A stretch of 64,000 nucleotides of DNA from Saprospiraceae bacterium (GTDB lineage Bacteria; Bacteroidota; Bacteroidia; Chitinophagales; Saprospiraceae). The notes beneath the pieces are model-generated. The model was not told the origin of the DNA, ran no database searches, and saw only the letters and a program-made list of their open reading frames with translations. Every line of letters starts with the position of its first letter. Within the stretch, counting starts at the first letter, position 1. This document shows, piece after piece, positions 53,964 through 63,859 of this stretch. The position numbers and the translations under genes are program-made. The DNA is taken from positions 186,001 to 250,000 of the forward strand of contig JADKBV010000012.1 of the NCBI GenBank assembly GCA_016714895.1, read 5' to 3'.

Positions 53964-55073
53964 TCAAGATTTGACTTTTGATGAACCAATTTTCAAAATC
54001 TCTTCCGCAATCTTTATTGCGGCGTCCGGTTTGGCAAAAAAACCGATTTGTGTGGCTAATGATGACAACTTTACATCTTCGTGTACCAGTTGAGCCATGG
54101 TTTTGACGAGCATATCCGCTGCATCAACATCTTTGACCAAAACAGCGGCGCTTTTTTCGACAAGAGCCATAGCATTGGCCGTCTGATGATCTTCAGCCAC
54201 CATGGGTGAAGGGACCAATATGGCAGGTTTACCAAGTAAAGCAAGCTCAGAGACTGTCAACGCACCTGCTCTGCATACCACAAGGTCTGCAGCCTGGTAC
54301 ATCAATGGCATATCGTCAATAAAAGCAAACGCTTTCACATTTGGCAATTTTAAGACCTGATGCTGACTGTATTCCGGCCAGTAAATTTTGCCTATTTGCC
54401 AGATGATATTTATATTTTCCTGGATTATCCCTTCGGACAATCCTTTTTTTACGGCTTCATTCAAAGTTTTTGCTCCCAGGCTTCCGCCGAAGATAAAAAC
54501 CGTTTTAGCGGATGTTGATAAACCAAGTTTTTGCAGCGCTTCTGTACGGGTTAACGCTTCCTGACTTTTGATTTTACCACGGATCGGATTTCCCGTAAAA
54601 AGAATTTTATCTTTTGGAAAAAACTTATCCATATGCTCATAAGCCACAAAAATCCGGTTTGCTTTAAAACCCAGAATCCTGTTGGTCGCACCGGCATAAG
54701 AATTTTGTTCCTGCAATACAAAAGGAATTCCCATCCAGTTTGCTACCTGCAAAGTAGGCCCGCTGGCATAACCGCCCACACCTACGGCAACATCCGGTTT
54801 AAACTTTTTCATCAACCGGTATGCTTTCCACAAACTGGTGATCACTTTAAACGGAAATGACAGGTTTTGCAAAGTGATTTTCCTTTGAAAACCACGAACC
54901 GGAAGGCCGGTAATCGGATACCCCGCTTTGGGTACCAGGTCCATTTCCATCTTTCCTGTTGCTCCGACAAAATGTATATCAGTGTCAGGCGCTTTTGCTT
55001 TCAAAGCGTCCGCTATCGCGATGGCCGGAAATATATGGCCACCTGTTCCTCCGCCACTAATGATTACTTTCAT
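53964..55073 (-). CDS. murG: UDP-GlcNAc:undecaprenyl-pyrophosphoryl-MurNAc-pentapeptide GlcNAc transferase
   Basis: I start at ATG 55073 (MKVIISGGGTGGHIFPAIA), which overlaps ftsW by 17 bp; a TTG further up is unlikely. The 369-residue GT-B enzyme has GGGTGGHIFPA, VGVGGYASGPTLQ, IFGGSLGAKTLN, VVCRAGALTVSELALLGKP and PSPMVAEDHQTANA. It makes lipid II from lipid I on the inner face of the membrane. All key loops are present and length is normal. Confidence 0.97.
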   Translation of the reverse strand: MKVIISGGGTGGHIFPAIAIADALKAKAPDTDIHFVGATGKMEMDLVPKAGYPITGLPVRGFQRKITLQNLSFPFKVITSLWKAYRLMKKFKPDVAVGVGGYASGPTLQVANWMGIPFVLQEQNSYAGATNRILGFKANRIFVAYEHMDKFFPKDKILFTGNPIRGKIKSQEALTRTEALQKLGLSTSAKTVFIFGGSLGAKTLNEAVKKGLSEGIIQENINIIWQIGKIYWPEYSQHQVLKLPNVKAFAFIDDMPLMYQAADLVVCRAGALTVSELALLGKPAILVPSPMVAEDHQTANAMALVEKSAAVLVKDVDAADMLVKTMAQLVHEDVKLSSLATQIGFFAKPDAAIKIAEEILKIGSSKVKS

Positions 55074-56241
55074 CTTCGACACTGAGATTTTCAACTTTTC
55101 TATTTTCTTCGTAAGACTTTTCTACAAAACGACTTACGCTTAATATGATTCCAAGAGAGATACACGTGAATAAAAATGATGTTCCTCCCATACTGATTAA
55201 TGGCAATGTAAGACCTGTAGCAGGAACCAACTGAACCGACACGGCTATATTGGCAAATGCCTGGACCACTATATTAAGGGTCAAACCTATCGCAAGGATG
55301 GCACCAAAAGTTTTCGGACTTCTTGTAACGAGCCGGACACTTCTGAACAGCAACCACAAAAAGAGTCCCACGATGGCAAAACCGCCCAACATGCCGTATT
55401 CTTCACAAATAATGGAATAGATAAAGTCTGCATACGCGTATGGTAAAATATTCCTTTGAATACTATTACCCGGACCGACACCAAACCAACTACCTGATGC
55501 AATCGCTGTTTTTGACTGCTGAACCTGATATTCACCATCAGAGTTCAGAAATTCATCCACCCGCGAAACCCAGGTTTCTACCCTGACATGTTCCGGAAAC
55601 TGGAGTCCGATATAGTATATCAGACCAAAAACAAGCGCTCCGCTCAATATGAGTAAAAAAACATATTTTAATGATATCCTTCCGATAAACATCATCAAAA
55701 AACAAGTTGCAAACAACAACGCTCCGGTCGAAAGGTCATTCGGAATAATAAGACCCGTAACAACCACAATCGGAACAATAATCGGCAAAAAAGCATTTCT
55801 GAATTCTTTGATATATTCCTGTCGCATAGCCAGAGATCTGGCGACGTACAGAATCAAAGCCAGTTTTGCAAAATCCGATGTTTGAAAAGACATATCCAGA
55901 ATAGGAATTTTAATCCATCTTGCTGCATCATTGATCTCAACTCCAAACAAAAAGGTATATACTAAAAGAGGCACCGCAATAATCATTAAAATTGGCGCGA
56001 TCTTTGCATAAAACATATAATGGAGTCTGTATGCCAGATACATCAATGTGGCTCCCATAGCTATAAAAACGAGCTGACGAACCAGGTAGTATTCCGTGCT
56101 GCTTCCTGCATTCATCTTATATACTACACTGCCTGATGTACTGTATACAACAAGGAGTGAAAAAAGGATGAGCAATGCGACGATAAGCCAGACTACCCGG
56201 TCACCTTTTAATTGAGAATATGCATTTATAACTACTGACAA
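55057..56241 (-). CDS. ftsW: Septal peptidoglycan glycosyltransferase FtsW
   Basis: The 394-residue SEDS protein has about ten membrane segments. Signature parts are LLVVYSTSGSVVYKM in the first segment, NDAARWIKIPILDMSFQTSDFAKLAL, IIPNDLSTGALLFATCFLMMF, and PATGLTLPLISMGGTSFLFT near the C-terminus. FtsW polymerises lipid II together with the transpeptidase FtsI. The conserved Asp is in the large periplasmic loop after ~segment 7. It overlaps murG. Confidence 0.96.
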   Translation of the reverse strand: MSVVINAYSQLKGDRVVWLIVALLILFSLLVVYSTSGSVVYKMNAGSSTEYYLVRQLVFIAMGATLMYLAYRLHYMFYAKIAPILMIIAVPLLVYTFLFGVEINDAARWIKIPILDMSFQTSDFAKLALILYVARSLAMRQEYIKEFRNAFLPIIVPIVVVTGLIIPNDLSTGALLFATCFLMMFIGRISLKYVFLLILSGALVFGLIYYIGLQFPEHVRVETWVSRVDEFLNSDGEYQVQQSKTAIASGSWFGVGPGNSIQRNILPYAYADFIYSIICEEYGMLGGFAIVGLFLWLLFRSVRLVTRSPKTFGAILAIGLTLNIVVQAFANIAVSVQLVPATGLTLPLISMGGTSFLFTCISLGIILSVSRFVEKSYEENRKVENLSVEDESNH

Positions 56242-56252
56242 TCTATTCGGAT

Positions 56253-57566
56253 TTACAATTCACAAATATTTTTGTAGGACAAAACAGCTTCTTTAAACTG
56301 GTCACCTCTGTCCATATAATTTTTAAACAAATCAAAACTTGCACATGCCGGAGAAAGTAAAACCACGTCGCCGGGTTCACTGAAATCGTGTGCCATAACC
56401 ACTGCTTGTCTCACCGATTGGGTTTCATAAATCTCAGGAATCAAACTTCCGAAAGAATCCTTTAACTTTTGGTTATCAACACCAAGACAAATCAGCGCTT
56501 TTATTTTTTCACTGGCAAAGGATAACAAAGCAGAATAATCATTCCCTTTGTCTGTACCTCCTGCGATCCAGATAACCGGTTTATTCATGGCTTCCAATGC
56601 ATAAAACACAGAATCCACATTGGTCGCTTTACTATCGTTGATGTAGGTAACACCGTCAATCACATCTACTTTTTCAAGCCTGTGGGGAAGATTAACAAAA
56701 GTGCTCAGTCCTTCATTGATCTGATTTTCTGTCAGACCCATCTTACGACATGCCTCCACGACACACTGTCCGTTGAGAAGATTGTGGCGGCCCAATAAAA
56801 CATAATCATAATAACCATTGCCATTTTGGGTCACCAAACCGTTTTTGTACTGTTCAGCATACACAGGAATCCTTTGAGCCTGTGTTGTGTTTTCTTTGAG
56901 TCTTGAAACAATTTCAATATCGTCACCATTATAGATAAAATATTGATTGTCTGATTGATTTTCTGCGATGCGCAATTTAGCTGCAGCATACAAATCCATT
57001 TTGTTGTCATACCTGTCCAGATGATCCGGAGTGATATTCAGCAACATGGAGATATCAGGTTTGAATGTATCAATGTTGTCCAATTGAAAACTGCTCACTT
57101 CCAGAACCATGTATTCCGGTTGTCTTTCGCTTACAATTCTGGCAAAACTTTTTCCGTAATTGCCTCCTAATTCAACATCAAAGCCTGCGTTTTTTAAAAT
57201 GTGGTAAAAAAGTCCCGAAGTTGTAGTCTTCCCATTTGAACCTGTTATGGCAATGGTAAAGCCCGAATAAAACATAGAACCAAACTCAATCTCGGAAATC
57301 ACTTTCCGACCCTTTTCTTTTAACATGCGCAGGGCCGGCGCATGATCCGGAACCCCGGGACTTTTTACAACCACCTCAGCTACCAACAGCCGGTCTAAAT
57401 TGTGACCCCCTTCTTCGAAGGAAATCGATTTGCTAACTAACTCAACCTTTATTTTATCGTCAATAAGACTATGATCACTTAAAAAAACCTCCATTCCCAT
57501 TTTTTGGGCCAATAAGGCTGCTCCGACACCGCTTTCTCCTCCTCCGATAATTACTACACTTTTCAT
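56253..57566 (-). CDS. murD: UDP-N-acetylmuramoylalanine-D-glutamate ligase
   Basis: The 437-residue ligase has the N-terminal GGGESGVGAALLAQ, the ATP loop IAITGSNGKTTTSGL, LEVSSFQLDNI, NITPDHLDRY, and YINDSKATNVDSV with WIAGGTDKGNDY in the C-terminal domain. It adds D-glutamate to UDP-MurNAc-L-Ala. The start codon overlaps the mraY stop by one base (TAATG), so translation is coupled. Length is normal. Confidence 0.97.
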   Translation of the reverse strand: MKSVVIIGGGESGVGAALLAQKMGMEVFLSDHSLIDDKIKVELVSKSISFEEGGHNLDRLLVAEVVVKSPGVPDHAPALRMLKEKGRKVISEIEFGSMFYSGFTIAITGSNGKTTTSGLFYHILKNAGFDVELGGNYGKSFARIVSERQPEYMVLEVSSFQLDNIDTFKPDISMLLNITPDHLDRYDNKMDLYAAAKLRIAENQSDNQYFIYNGDDIEIVSRLKENTTQAQRIPVYAEQYKNGLVTQNGNGYYDYVLLGRHNLLNGQCVVEACRKMGLTENQINEGLSTFVNLPHRLEKVDVIDGVTYINDSKATNVDSVFYALEAMNKPVIWIAGGTDKGNDYSALLSFASEKIKALICLGVDNQKLKDSFGSLIPEIYETQSVRQAVVMAHDFSEPGDVVLLSPACASFDLFKNYMDRGDQFKEAVLSYKNICEL

Positions 57567-58831
57567 TATCGTATTTTTAAGGTTATGACACTGATGACTG
57601 CCAACATGATTCCAATAATCCAGAATCTGGTGACAATTTTAGACTCATGCATTCCCAGTTTTTGAAAATGGTGATGCAAAGGCGACATTCTGAAAATTCT
57701 GCGGCCTTCACCGTATTTTTTCTTTGTATATTTGAAATAGGATACCTGAAGAACTACGGATAAATTTTCAACCAGAAATATTCCGCATAAAATTGGTATC
57801 AACAATTCTTTTCTCAATAAAATCGCCAAAACCGCTATGATTCCTCCCAGCGTAAGACTACCGGTATCTCCCATAAACACTTTGGCCGGATAAGAATTAT
57901 GCCATAAAAATCCGATACACGCACCTATAAAACAAGCCGAAAATATCACCAATTCTGCGGATTCAGGGATAAACAATATATCCAGATATCCCGCTATAAT
58001 GGTGTGACCCGATACGTAAGCAAATATCCCTAAAGTCGTTCCGATGATGGCAGATGTGCCTGCTGCCAGACCATCAATACCGTCAGTCAGGTTGGCTGCA
58101 TTACTTACTGCAGTCACAATAAACACGACGATTATTGAAAACAAAATGGACAGGATCAATCCGGAATTATCCGGTATAAACCAAATCAGAGATTTATAGT
58201 CAAAATTGTTTCCCTTATAAAAAGGAATATTGGTCAGGGTCGACTTAACATGAGCCATTTGTAATATTTTGGCTTCATCATTGACCTTTGACACTACGGT
58301 GGAATATGTTTTTGTAATTTCATATCCGCCGGATTGAGCCGCATCCAAAGGCATTCTGATGACGATATCTTTGGAAATTATCATGGTAATACCTACGACC
58401 AATCCAAGGATAACCTGTCCAAATATTTTCATTTTGCCACTGAGACCGTCTTTATTTTTTTTGAACACCTTGATGTAGTCGTCTGCAAACCCGATAATTC
58501 CCATCCAAACCGTGGTAAAAATCATCAGAATAACATAAATGTTATTTAGTTTGGCAAACAAAATACATGGAATTAAAATAGAAAGTATAATCATAATCCC
58601 ACCCATCGTCGGTGTGCCCTCCTTAACCTTTTGGCCTTCAAGACCCAGGTCGCGGACGGTTTCTCCTACCTGCAAGTTTTTCAAAGAACGTATGATCCTT
58701 CCTCCGAAAATCATCGTAATGATCAGTGAGAGGATGATCGCTGCACCTGCTCTGAACGTAATATACTGGAACAATCCTGCTCCGGGTATATTATATGCTT
58801 TGTCCAGAAAATCAAAAATATAGTGCAACAT
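57566..58831 (-). CDS. mraY: Phospho-MurNAc-pentapeptide translocase
   Basis: The 421-residue membrane enzyme has the family blocks EGTPTMGGIMIILS, GFADDYIKVFKKNKDGLS with the catalytic Asp pair, NLTDGIDGLAAGTS, FMGDTGSLTLGG and RMSPLHHHFQKLG. It transfers phospho-MurNAc-pentapeptide to undecaprenyl phosphate to form lipid I. Between ~170 and ~225 it has an extra periplasmic segment (KVNDEAKILQMAHVKS and PFYKGNNFDYKSL) absent from Escherichia coli MraY and, as far as I recall, usual in Bacteroidota. A 168-bp gap separates it from murE. Confidence 0.97.
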   Translation of the reverse strand: MLHYIFDFLDKAYNIPGAGLFQYITFRAGAAIILSLIITMIFGGRIIRSLKNLQVGETVRDLGLEGQKVKEGTPTMGGIMIILSILIPCILFAKLNNIYVILMIFTTVWMGIIGFADDYIKVFKKNKDGLSGKMKIFGQVILGLVVGITMIISKDIVIRMPLDAAQSGGYEITKTYSTVVSKVNDEAKILQMAHVKSTLTNIPFYKGNNFDYKSLIWFIPDNSGLILSILFSIIVVFIVTAVSNAANLTDGIDGLAAGTSAIIGTTLGIFAYVSGHTIIAGYLDILFIPESAELVIFSACFIGACIGFLWHNSYPAKVFMGDTGSLTLGGIIAVLAILLRKELLIPILCGIFLVENLSVVLQVSYFKYTKKKYGEGRRIFRMSPLHHHFQKLGMHESKIVTRFWIIGIMLAVISVITLKIR

Positions 58832-58999
58832 GTATAAATATATTAATAATAAATACTCATTTTTTCTTTTTTCTCAAAATTAACAGCGCAGAAGGTTTTT
58901 CAGAACTTTTCCCAAAAAGCTCCTCCTGCAACTGTTAAACCAACCTGAGAATGATAATAGAACCTAAATCTTTCAGAAAAAGGAATCCAACCCGATTCG

Positions 59000-60475
59000 C
59001 TATTCCCGGTTTTTGATCAGAAATTCTGTCAAAAACTTTTTATCGTCAAAGGGAGTCTTTACTCCCATTATTTCCTGATATGTTTCATGCCCCTTTCCGG
59101 CTATAAGAACGACGTCTCCTGCCTTAGCCAATTTCACTGCGGTTTTGATGGCGGTTTTCCTGTCGGTAATTCTGAGAACTTTTGATACCAGATTTCCGGT
59201 AATTCCCGCTTCCATGTCGTCGAGGATGGCTTCAGGATCTTCTGTCCGGGGATTGTCGCTGGTAATAATCAGTGTATCTGATTTTTCAGCTGCAATCCTT
59301 GCCATGAGCGGTCTTTTGGTTTTGTCACGATCACCGCCGCAACCTACAACAGAGATTACATTTACTTTTTTATCTTTTACTTTGTGGATAGTATCCAAAA
59401 CATTATCCAAAGCATCCGGTGTATGGGCATAATCGACTATCCCGCATGTTTTTGTCGTCGGATCAAGTACCTGTTCAAATCTACCGGCCGGTCCGTTTAA
59501 GGAAGATAAAGCGGTCAGTACGGATACCGGTGATTCGTCCAACAAGACTGCAGTACCGTAAACACAAAGTAAATTATATGCATTAAAATCTCCGATCAAT
59601 TTAAAAAAAGCCTCTGTTCCGTTGATTTTCATCAATAAACCCATGATATTGTTATCAATGATGGCTCCTTTAAAATCAGCCATGGAACGGAGAGAATACG
59701 TTTTGATGTCAGCTAATGTATTCTGTACCATCACCCGTCCTCTTTTATCATCTATATTTACCAAGGCATAACTTCCTTTCGGCAAATGATCAAAAAACAT
59801 TTTTTTAGCGTCAATATAATTTTCCATGGTTCCATGGTAGTCCAGGTGATCCTGGGTGATATTGGTAAAAAGAGCTGCTTTAAACCTCAGACCACCGATT
59901 CTTTCCTGAACCACAGCATGAGAACTCACTTCCATAAATACATGAGAACAACCCATGTTTTTCATCTCTGCCAGTAGTCCGTGTAATTGGATTACATCCG
60001 GTGTCGTATGAGTCGAAGGAATAACTTTATTTCCGATTTTATTTTCAACCGTAGAAATCAGTCCGCATGTATAACCCAAAGCCGTAAACAAATCGTACAA
60101 TAATGTAGCGACGGTTGTTTTTCCGTTTGTACCGGTGACTCCTGTCAGGATGAGGTGATCACTCACCTTACCAAAAAAAACATCGGCCATTTTTCCCGCC
60201 ATTTTGCGGACATTTTCAGTTCTGATATAGGTAACATCTTCTGCTACAACTTCCGGAAAACGCTCGCATATAATGGTTTTTGCACCTGATGCAATCGCTT
60301 TGCCAATGAACTGATGGCCGTGGGTCAAGGTACCTGGAAAGGCAAAAAATACAGAATCCTCTCTTACTTGTCTGGAATCAATGGTCAATGAATCTACTTC
60401 TCTGTCCAAAGTTCCCGAGACTTCCGCAATGTCCTCCTGGGGCAATATGTCAAACAACTTTTTTTTACTTTCCAC
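59000..60475 (-). CDS. murE: UDP-N-acetylmuramoyl-L-alanyl-D-glutamate-2,6-diaminopimelate ligase
   Basis: The 491-residue ligase has the N-terminal block LTIDSRQVREDSVFFAFPG, the ATP loop LTGVTGTNGKTTVATL, FMEVSSHAVVQERI, NITQDHLDYHGTMENY and VDYAHTPDALDNVL. The specificity motif TSDNPRTEDPEAI, with DNPR, marks meso-diaminopimelate rather than lysine as substrate. It ends with AGKGHETYQ. Peptidoglycan of this organism therefore most likely contains meso-Dap. The stop lies 168 bp before mraY, a wider gap than elsewhere in the cluster. Confidence 0.97.
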   Translation of the reverse strand: MESKKKLFDILPQEDIAEVSGTLDREVDSLTIDSRQVREDSVFFAFPGTLTHGHQFIGKAIASGAKTIICERFPEVVAEDVTYIRTENVRKMAGKMADVFFGKVSDHLILTGVTGTNGKTTVATLLYDLFTALGYTCGLISTVENKIGNKVIPSTHTTPDVIQLHGLLAEMKNMGCSHVFMEVSSHAVVQERIGGLRFKAALFTNITQDHLDYHGTMENYIDAKKMFFDHLPKGSYALVNIDDKRGRVMVQNTLADIKTYSLRSMADFKGAIIDNNIMGLLMKINGTEAFFKLIGDFNAYNLLCVYGTAVLLDESPVSVLTALSSLNGPAGRFEQVLDPTTKTCGIVDYAHTPDALDNVLDTIHKVKDKKVNVISVVGCGGDRDKTKRPLMARIAAEKSDTLIITSDNPRTEDPEAILDDMEAGITGNLVSKVLRITDRKTAIKTAVKLAKAGDVVLIAGKGHETYQEIMGVKTPFDDKKFLTEFLIKNRE

Positions 60476-60487
60476 TATCTATCATCT

Positions 60488-62596
60488 TTAATGTAAATAG
60501 AGTGCTATCTTTTGTCGGGCCGCTTTTGTACCTGCGGGAATACTTTGCCGCAGTACCTTACCGGCACCATAAAATTCTACTTGTAAACCGACACTTTCCA
60601 GAAGGTAAGAAGCATCTCTGGCTCCCATACCCAAAACGTTGGGAATAACTTTTTCACTGACGTTGTTTTCGCTGAAAAGCATGGTATTTCCGGATGGATC
60701 CGCAACCGCCCATTTACCTTTCTTTTTGGTATGATAGGGCACGTTAACATAAGTAAATATTTGTTCCAGGTCCTCTCTGAATCCGGTACTCCGATTAGGT
60801 AAAGAGGTATTATTAACAAAAACGGTATCGTTTATGGATCTTGCTGTTTTATTGCGCATTCCATATATTTTTTCTGCTACTTCTTTAAAAACAGGTGCTG
60901 CCACATAACCTCCGTAGTAAACTCCTTTGGGTTCGTACACCACAACCATAATCGTGTATTCCGGATTTTCAGCAGGAAAATACCCGCAGAAACTACCATT
61001 GTACTTGGCATATTCTCCACTTTTGGCATAATTAACCCTTGTAGTACCTGTTTTGCCGGCAAGGTTTACAAAATCCGATTTTATTGATTTTGCCGTTCCA
61101 GTTAAAACCACATTTTCCATCATTTTTTTTGCTGCGGCAATGTTTTCCGGTTTGGCAATCTGTTCTTTGAGAACCACAGGCTCAAATATTTTATTTTTTT
61201 CTCCTTTGATGATTTCTTTTACGAGATAAGGTTTCATCATTTTTCCTCCATTCGCGACAGCATTATAAAATGTCAGCATTTGGAGAGGTGTATTCTGTAA
61301 TTCGTAACCGTGAGACATCCAGGGAACGGTAGTACCATACCAGGTATTTTTGTCTTTCGGATTTTTGAGTTCCGGTATGGCTTCTCCTGTGAGATCCACA
61401 CCACAAGGCTCTGTAAATCCGAATGAAGCCAGTCTTTGGTACCATTTCTTACGTCCGTCTATCGAATTATAAGCATCATTTGCCAGAGATGCAATCCCCA
61501 CATTTGACGAAAGTTCGAAAGCTTCTGACATGGTTACTATGGTTCTGTTATGTTTTTCAGAATCATGCATGAGCCTGTCAGAAAATCTTTTGGAACCATA
61601 ATTCAGATTTACCTTTGTTTCTGCAGTGGCATAACCATCTTCCATTAAAGCCAGCACCGTGGCGAGTTTCATGGTAGAACCCGGTTCGCTCAATCTTGCG
61701 GTACCGTGATTATACATTTCCATATAACTTCCATCAACATTGCGGCTTAGATTGGTAAATGCTTTTATAGCTCCCGTTTTGGTCTCCATGACGATGGCAG
61801 TTCCGCCTTCAGCCTGATATCTGGTCAGCATATCAATCATAGAATGATGTACAAAATCCTGAATTTCAATATTTAACGTGGTAACGATATCATCACCTCT
61901 TCGAATATCATTTTCTGAAGGATCGTATAGCGGAACCCAGATTTCGCCATCTTTGGAAGTAAGTTTTTTCATAAGACGCTGATCTGCGTCTCCTTTGAGA
62001 AATCTGTCAAAATATCCTTCCAAACCGATTCTGTCGGCATTTTCGCGGTCAACTCCAATGGTTCTGCTAGCCATGTCTCTGAAAGGTTTAACCCTTCTGC
62101 CGTATCTGAAAGCGATCAAACCACCTTTATACTTTCCGTATCTGAGAATGGGTGCTTTTTTTATTTTTTTAAAAGCATCAATATCCAATCCTTTGGCAAT
62201 AAAAAAGTAAGCATTTTTCTTCTTTTTATTGGCCATTAATTCAGATTTCCATTGGGAAGCAGACTTTTCTTTTACATATTCTTTGGAAAACCGGCTTAAA
62301 AAGAGTGCCAGAGAATCCACGTTTTCGTAAAAGATTTCGTCTTTTATTGTTTTTAAATCCATCCTGATTTCAAAGAACTGTACGGAGGTCGACAATAAGT
62401 GCATTTCATCGGAATAGATACTTCCTCTGTCCGCATCGACGACCTTCCATTTAATATTATCCGAAGCTTTAGCTCTCCATTTATCACCTTCGATTACGGA
62501 TACTTTAAATATTTTAAACATGATGACAAGAGACGCTATCACAAAAAACAGCATCACCAGATACGCCCGCCAAAGCAACTCCTTTTTCTTGTCCAT
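60488..62596 (-). CDS. ftsI: Septal transpeptidase FtsI (PBP2b/PBP3 class) with C-terminal PASTA domain
   Basis: The 702-residue class B penicillin-binding protein has one membrane segment (AYLVMLFFVIASLVIMF), a pedestal domain (RGSIYSDEMHLLSTS), and the transpeptidase domain with active Ser in SEPGSTMKL, the SSN motif in FELSSNVG, and the KTG motif in NLAGKTGTTR. From ~640 a single PASTA domain follows (KVIPNVLGMGARDASYLLES to SIPAGTKAARQKI). It cross-links septal peptidoglycan with FtsW. PASTA on FtsI is unusual in Proteobacteria but, as I recall, regular in Bacteroidota. ftsL precedes it by 26 bp. Confidence 0.95.
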   Translation of the reverse strand: MDKKKELLWRAYLVMLFFVIASLVIMFKIFKVSVIEGDKWRAKASDNIKWKVVDADRGSIYSDEMHLLSTSVQFFEIRMDLKTIKDEIFYENVDSLALFLSRFSKEYVKEKSASQWKSELMANKKKKNAYFFIAKGLDIDAFKKIKKAPILRYGKYKGGLIAFRYGRRVKPFRDMASRTIGVDRENADRIGLEGYFDRFLKGDADQRLMKKLTSKDGEIWVPLYDPSENDIRRGDDIVTTLNIEIQDFVHHSMIDMLTRYQAEGGTAIVMETKTGAIKAFTNLSRNVDGSYMEMYNHGTARLSEPGSTMKLATVLALMEDGYATAETKVNLNYGSKRFSDRLMHDSEKHNRTIVTMSEAFELSSNVGIASLANDAYNSIDGRKKWYQRLASFGFTEPCGVDLTGEAIPELKNPKDKNTWYGTTVPWMSHGYELQNTPLQMLTFYNAVANGGKMMKPYLVKEIIKGEKNKIFEPVVLKEQIAKPENIAAAKKMMENVVLTGTAKSIKSDFVNLAGKTGTTRVNYAKSGEYAKYNGSFCGYFPAENPEYTIMVVVYEPKGVYYGGYVAAPVFKEVAEKIYGMRNKTARSINDTVFVNNTSLPNRSTGFREDLEQIFTYVNVPYHTKKKGKWAVADPSGNTMLFSENNVSEKVIPNVLGMGARDASYLLESVGLQVEFYGAGKVLRQSIPAGTKAARQKIALYLH

Positions 62597-62622
62597 TCCG
62601 GTTTGTTATTCAATATTTATAT

Positions 62623-62940
62623 TTACTTTTCTTTATGGGTGATCACCAGGGGAGGTTTCTGATTCGGAACCAAACCAAGGTGTTCGACCTTTGTCTCAAT
62701 TTGCGATTGTATGCTACCGTACTCCAATTGTTGCTGGAGGTTCATGTAGTGCCATTTTGTATCCTTTACATCTTGCTTGAGAGTTTCAATCTTGCGCAAG
62801 GCCTTTTCGGAGGCATGTGCGTTGGAAATATAAATGACGCCCAACAAAACCAGGTAACATACAAAAGGCAAATTGACAAAAATCCATTCGACCCATTTCA
62901 GTCTAAAAATTGTAGTTTTCTTATCCTGGAAACTAGCCAT
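62623..62940 (-). CDS. ftsL: FtsL-like division protein
   Basis: The 105-residue protein has a short cytoplasmic start, one membrane segment (FVNLPFVCYLVLLGVIYIS), and a periplasmic coiled coil (KALRKIETLKQDVKDTKWHY, then LQQQLEYGSIQSQIETKVEHLG), ending GLVPNQKPPLVI. That is the topology and ending of FtsL. It forms a complex with FtsQ and a DivIC/FtsB protein and activates FtsWI. Assignment rests on topology and position between rsmH and ftsI, because primary sequence is poorly conserved. Confidence 0.88.
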   Translation of the reverse strand: MASFQDKKTTIFRLKWVEWIFVNLPFVCYLVLLGVIYISNAHASEKALRKIETLKQDVKDTKWHYMNLQQQLEYGSIQSQIETKVEHLGLVPNQKPPLVITHKEK

Positions 62941-62956
62941 ACACGGAAATTTTACT

Positions 62957-63859
62957 TTATGATATCTTTTGAACTACTCGCATTTTTGCACTTCGGGATC
63001 TGGGATTGATTTTTTGTTCGTGCGGTGAAGGAAGCAACACATTTTTGCCGATCATTTCAAAAGGTTTGTTAATATTACCATACAGATCCTTATCTGCAAT
63101 ACCTTCGAAATTACCGGTTTTGAAAAAATTTTTAACTTCCCGGTCTTCGATACTGTGGTAGGTAATGACAACAAATCTTCCTCCCTGTTTCAACCATTGT
63201 AAACCTTGCTGTAACATTTCCCTCAGGGCTCCTATTTCGTCGTTGACTTCCATTCGCAACGCCTGATAGACTTGTGAAAAATATTTGAGCTGTGGTCCGA
63301 TACATACGGATGTTAAAAGTTGATTCAGGGCAAATGTCGTGTTGATGGCAACTGAATGCCTGGTTTTACAAATCATTTTGGCCAATTGTTTTGCATTTCT
63401 TACTTCTCCGTATGAACTGAAGATATTTACCAGTTTTTCCTCAGGATATCGTGCCAGAACGTCTGCTGCTGTCAGTCCCTGGGAAGCGTTCATACGCATA
63501 TCCAGAGGAGCATCAAAACGATAGGAAAATCCCCTTTCCGGAAAATCAAACTGATGGGAAGAAACACCTAAATCGGCTAAAATTCCATCGACATGTGTCA
63601 CATCGTACCAGGTTAAAAAGCGACCGAAATACCTGAAATTTGCATTGATTAAAGTAAAATTTGCATCTTTCAGCATGTTCTGCCAGGCATCTTTATCCTG
63701 ATCCACTGCGTATAAATGCCCTTTGGCACTTAAATGGTTAATAATCGATTTGGAATGACCACCCGCTCCGAACGTAACATCAAGGTACGTACCATCGGGA
63801 TGGATTTGCAAAGCCTCTACACTTTCCTGCAACAAGACCGGTACATGATACTCTGTCAT
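62957..63859 (-). CDS. rsmH: 16S rRNA (cytosine1402-N4)-methyltransferase
   Basis: The 300-residue enzyme has YHVPVLLQESVEAL, the SAM-binding YLDVTFGAGGHSKSII, GILADLGVSSHQFD, ERGFSYRFDAPLDMRM, RMEVNDEIGALREML and VVITYHSIEDREVKNFF, ending NPRSRSAKMRVVQKI. It methylates N4 of C1402 in 16S rRNA. The start codon overlaps the mraZ stop (ATGA), so the two are translationally coupled. Length is normal. Confidence 0.97.
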   Translation of the reverse strand: MTEYHVPVLLQESVEALQIHPDGTYLDVTFGAGGHSKSIINHLSAKGHLYAVDQDKDAWQNMLKDANFTLINANFRYFGRFLTWYDVTHVDGILADLGVSSHQFDFPERGFSYRFDAPLDMRMNASQGLTAADVLARYPEEKLVNIFSSYGEVRNAKQLAKMICKTRHSVAINTTFALNQLLTSVCIGPQLKYFSQVYQALRMEVNDEIGALREMLQQGLQWLKQGGRFVVITYHSIEDREVKNFFKTGNFEGIADKDLYGNINKPFEMIGKNVLLPSPHEQKINPRSRSAKMRVVQKIS

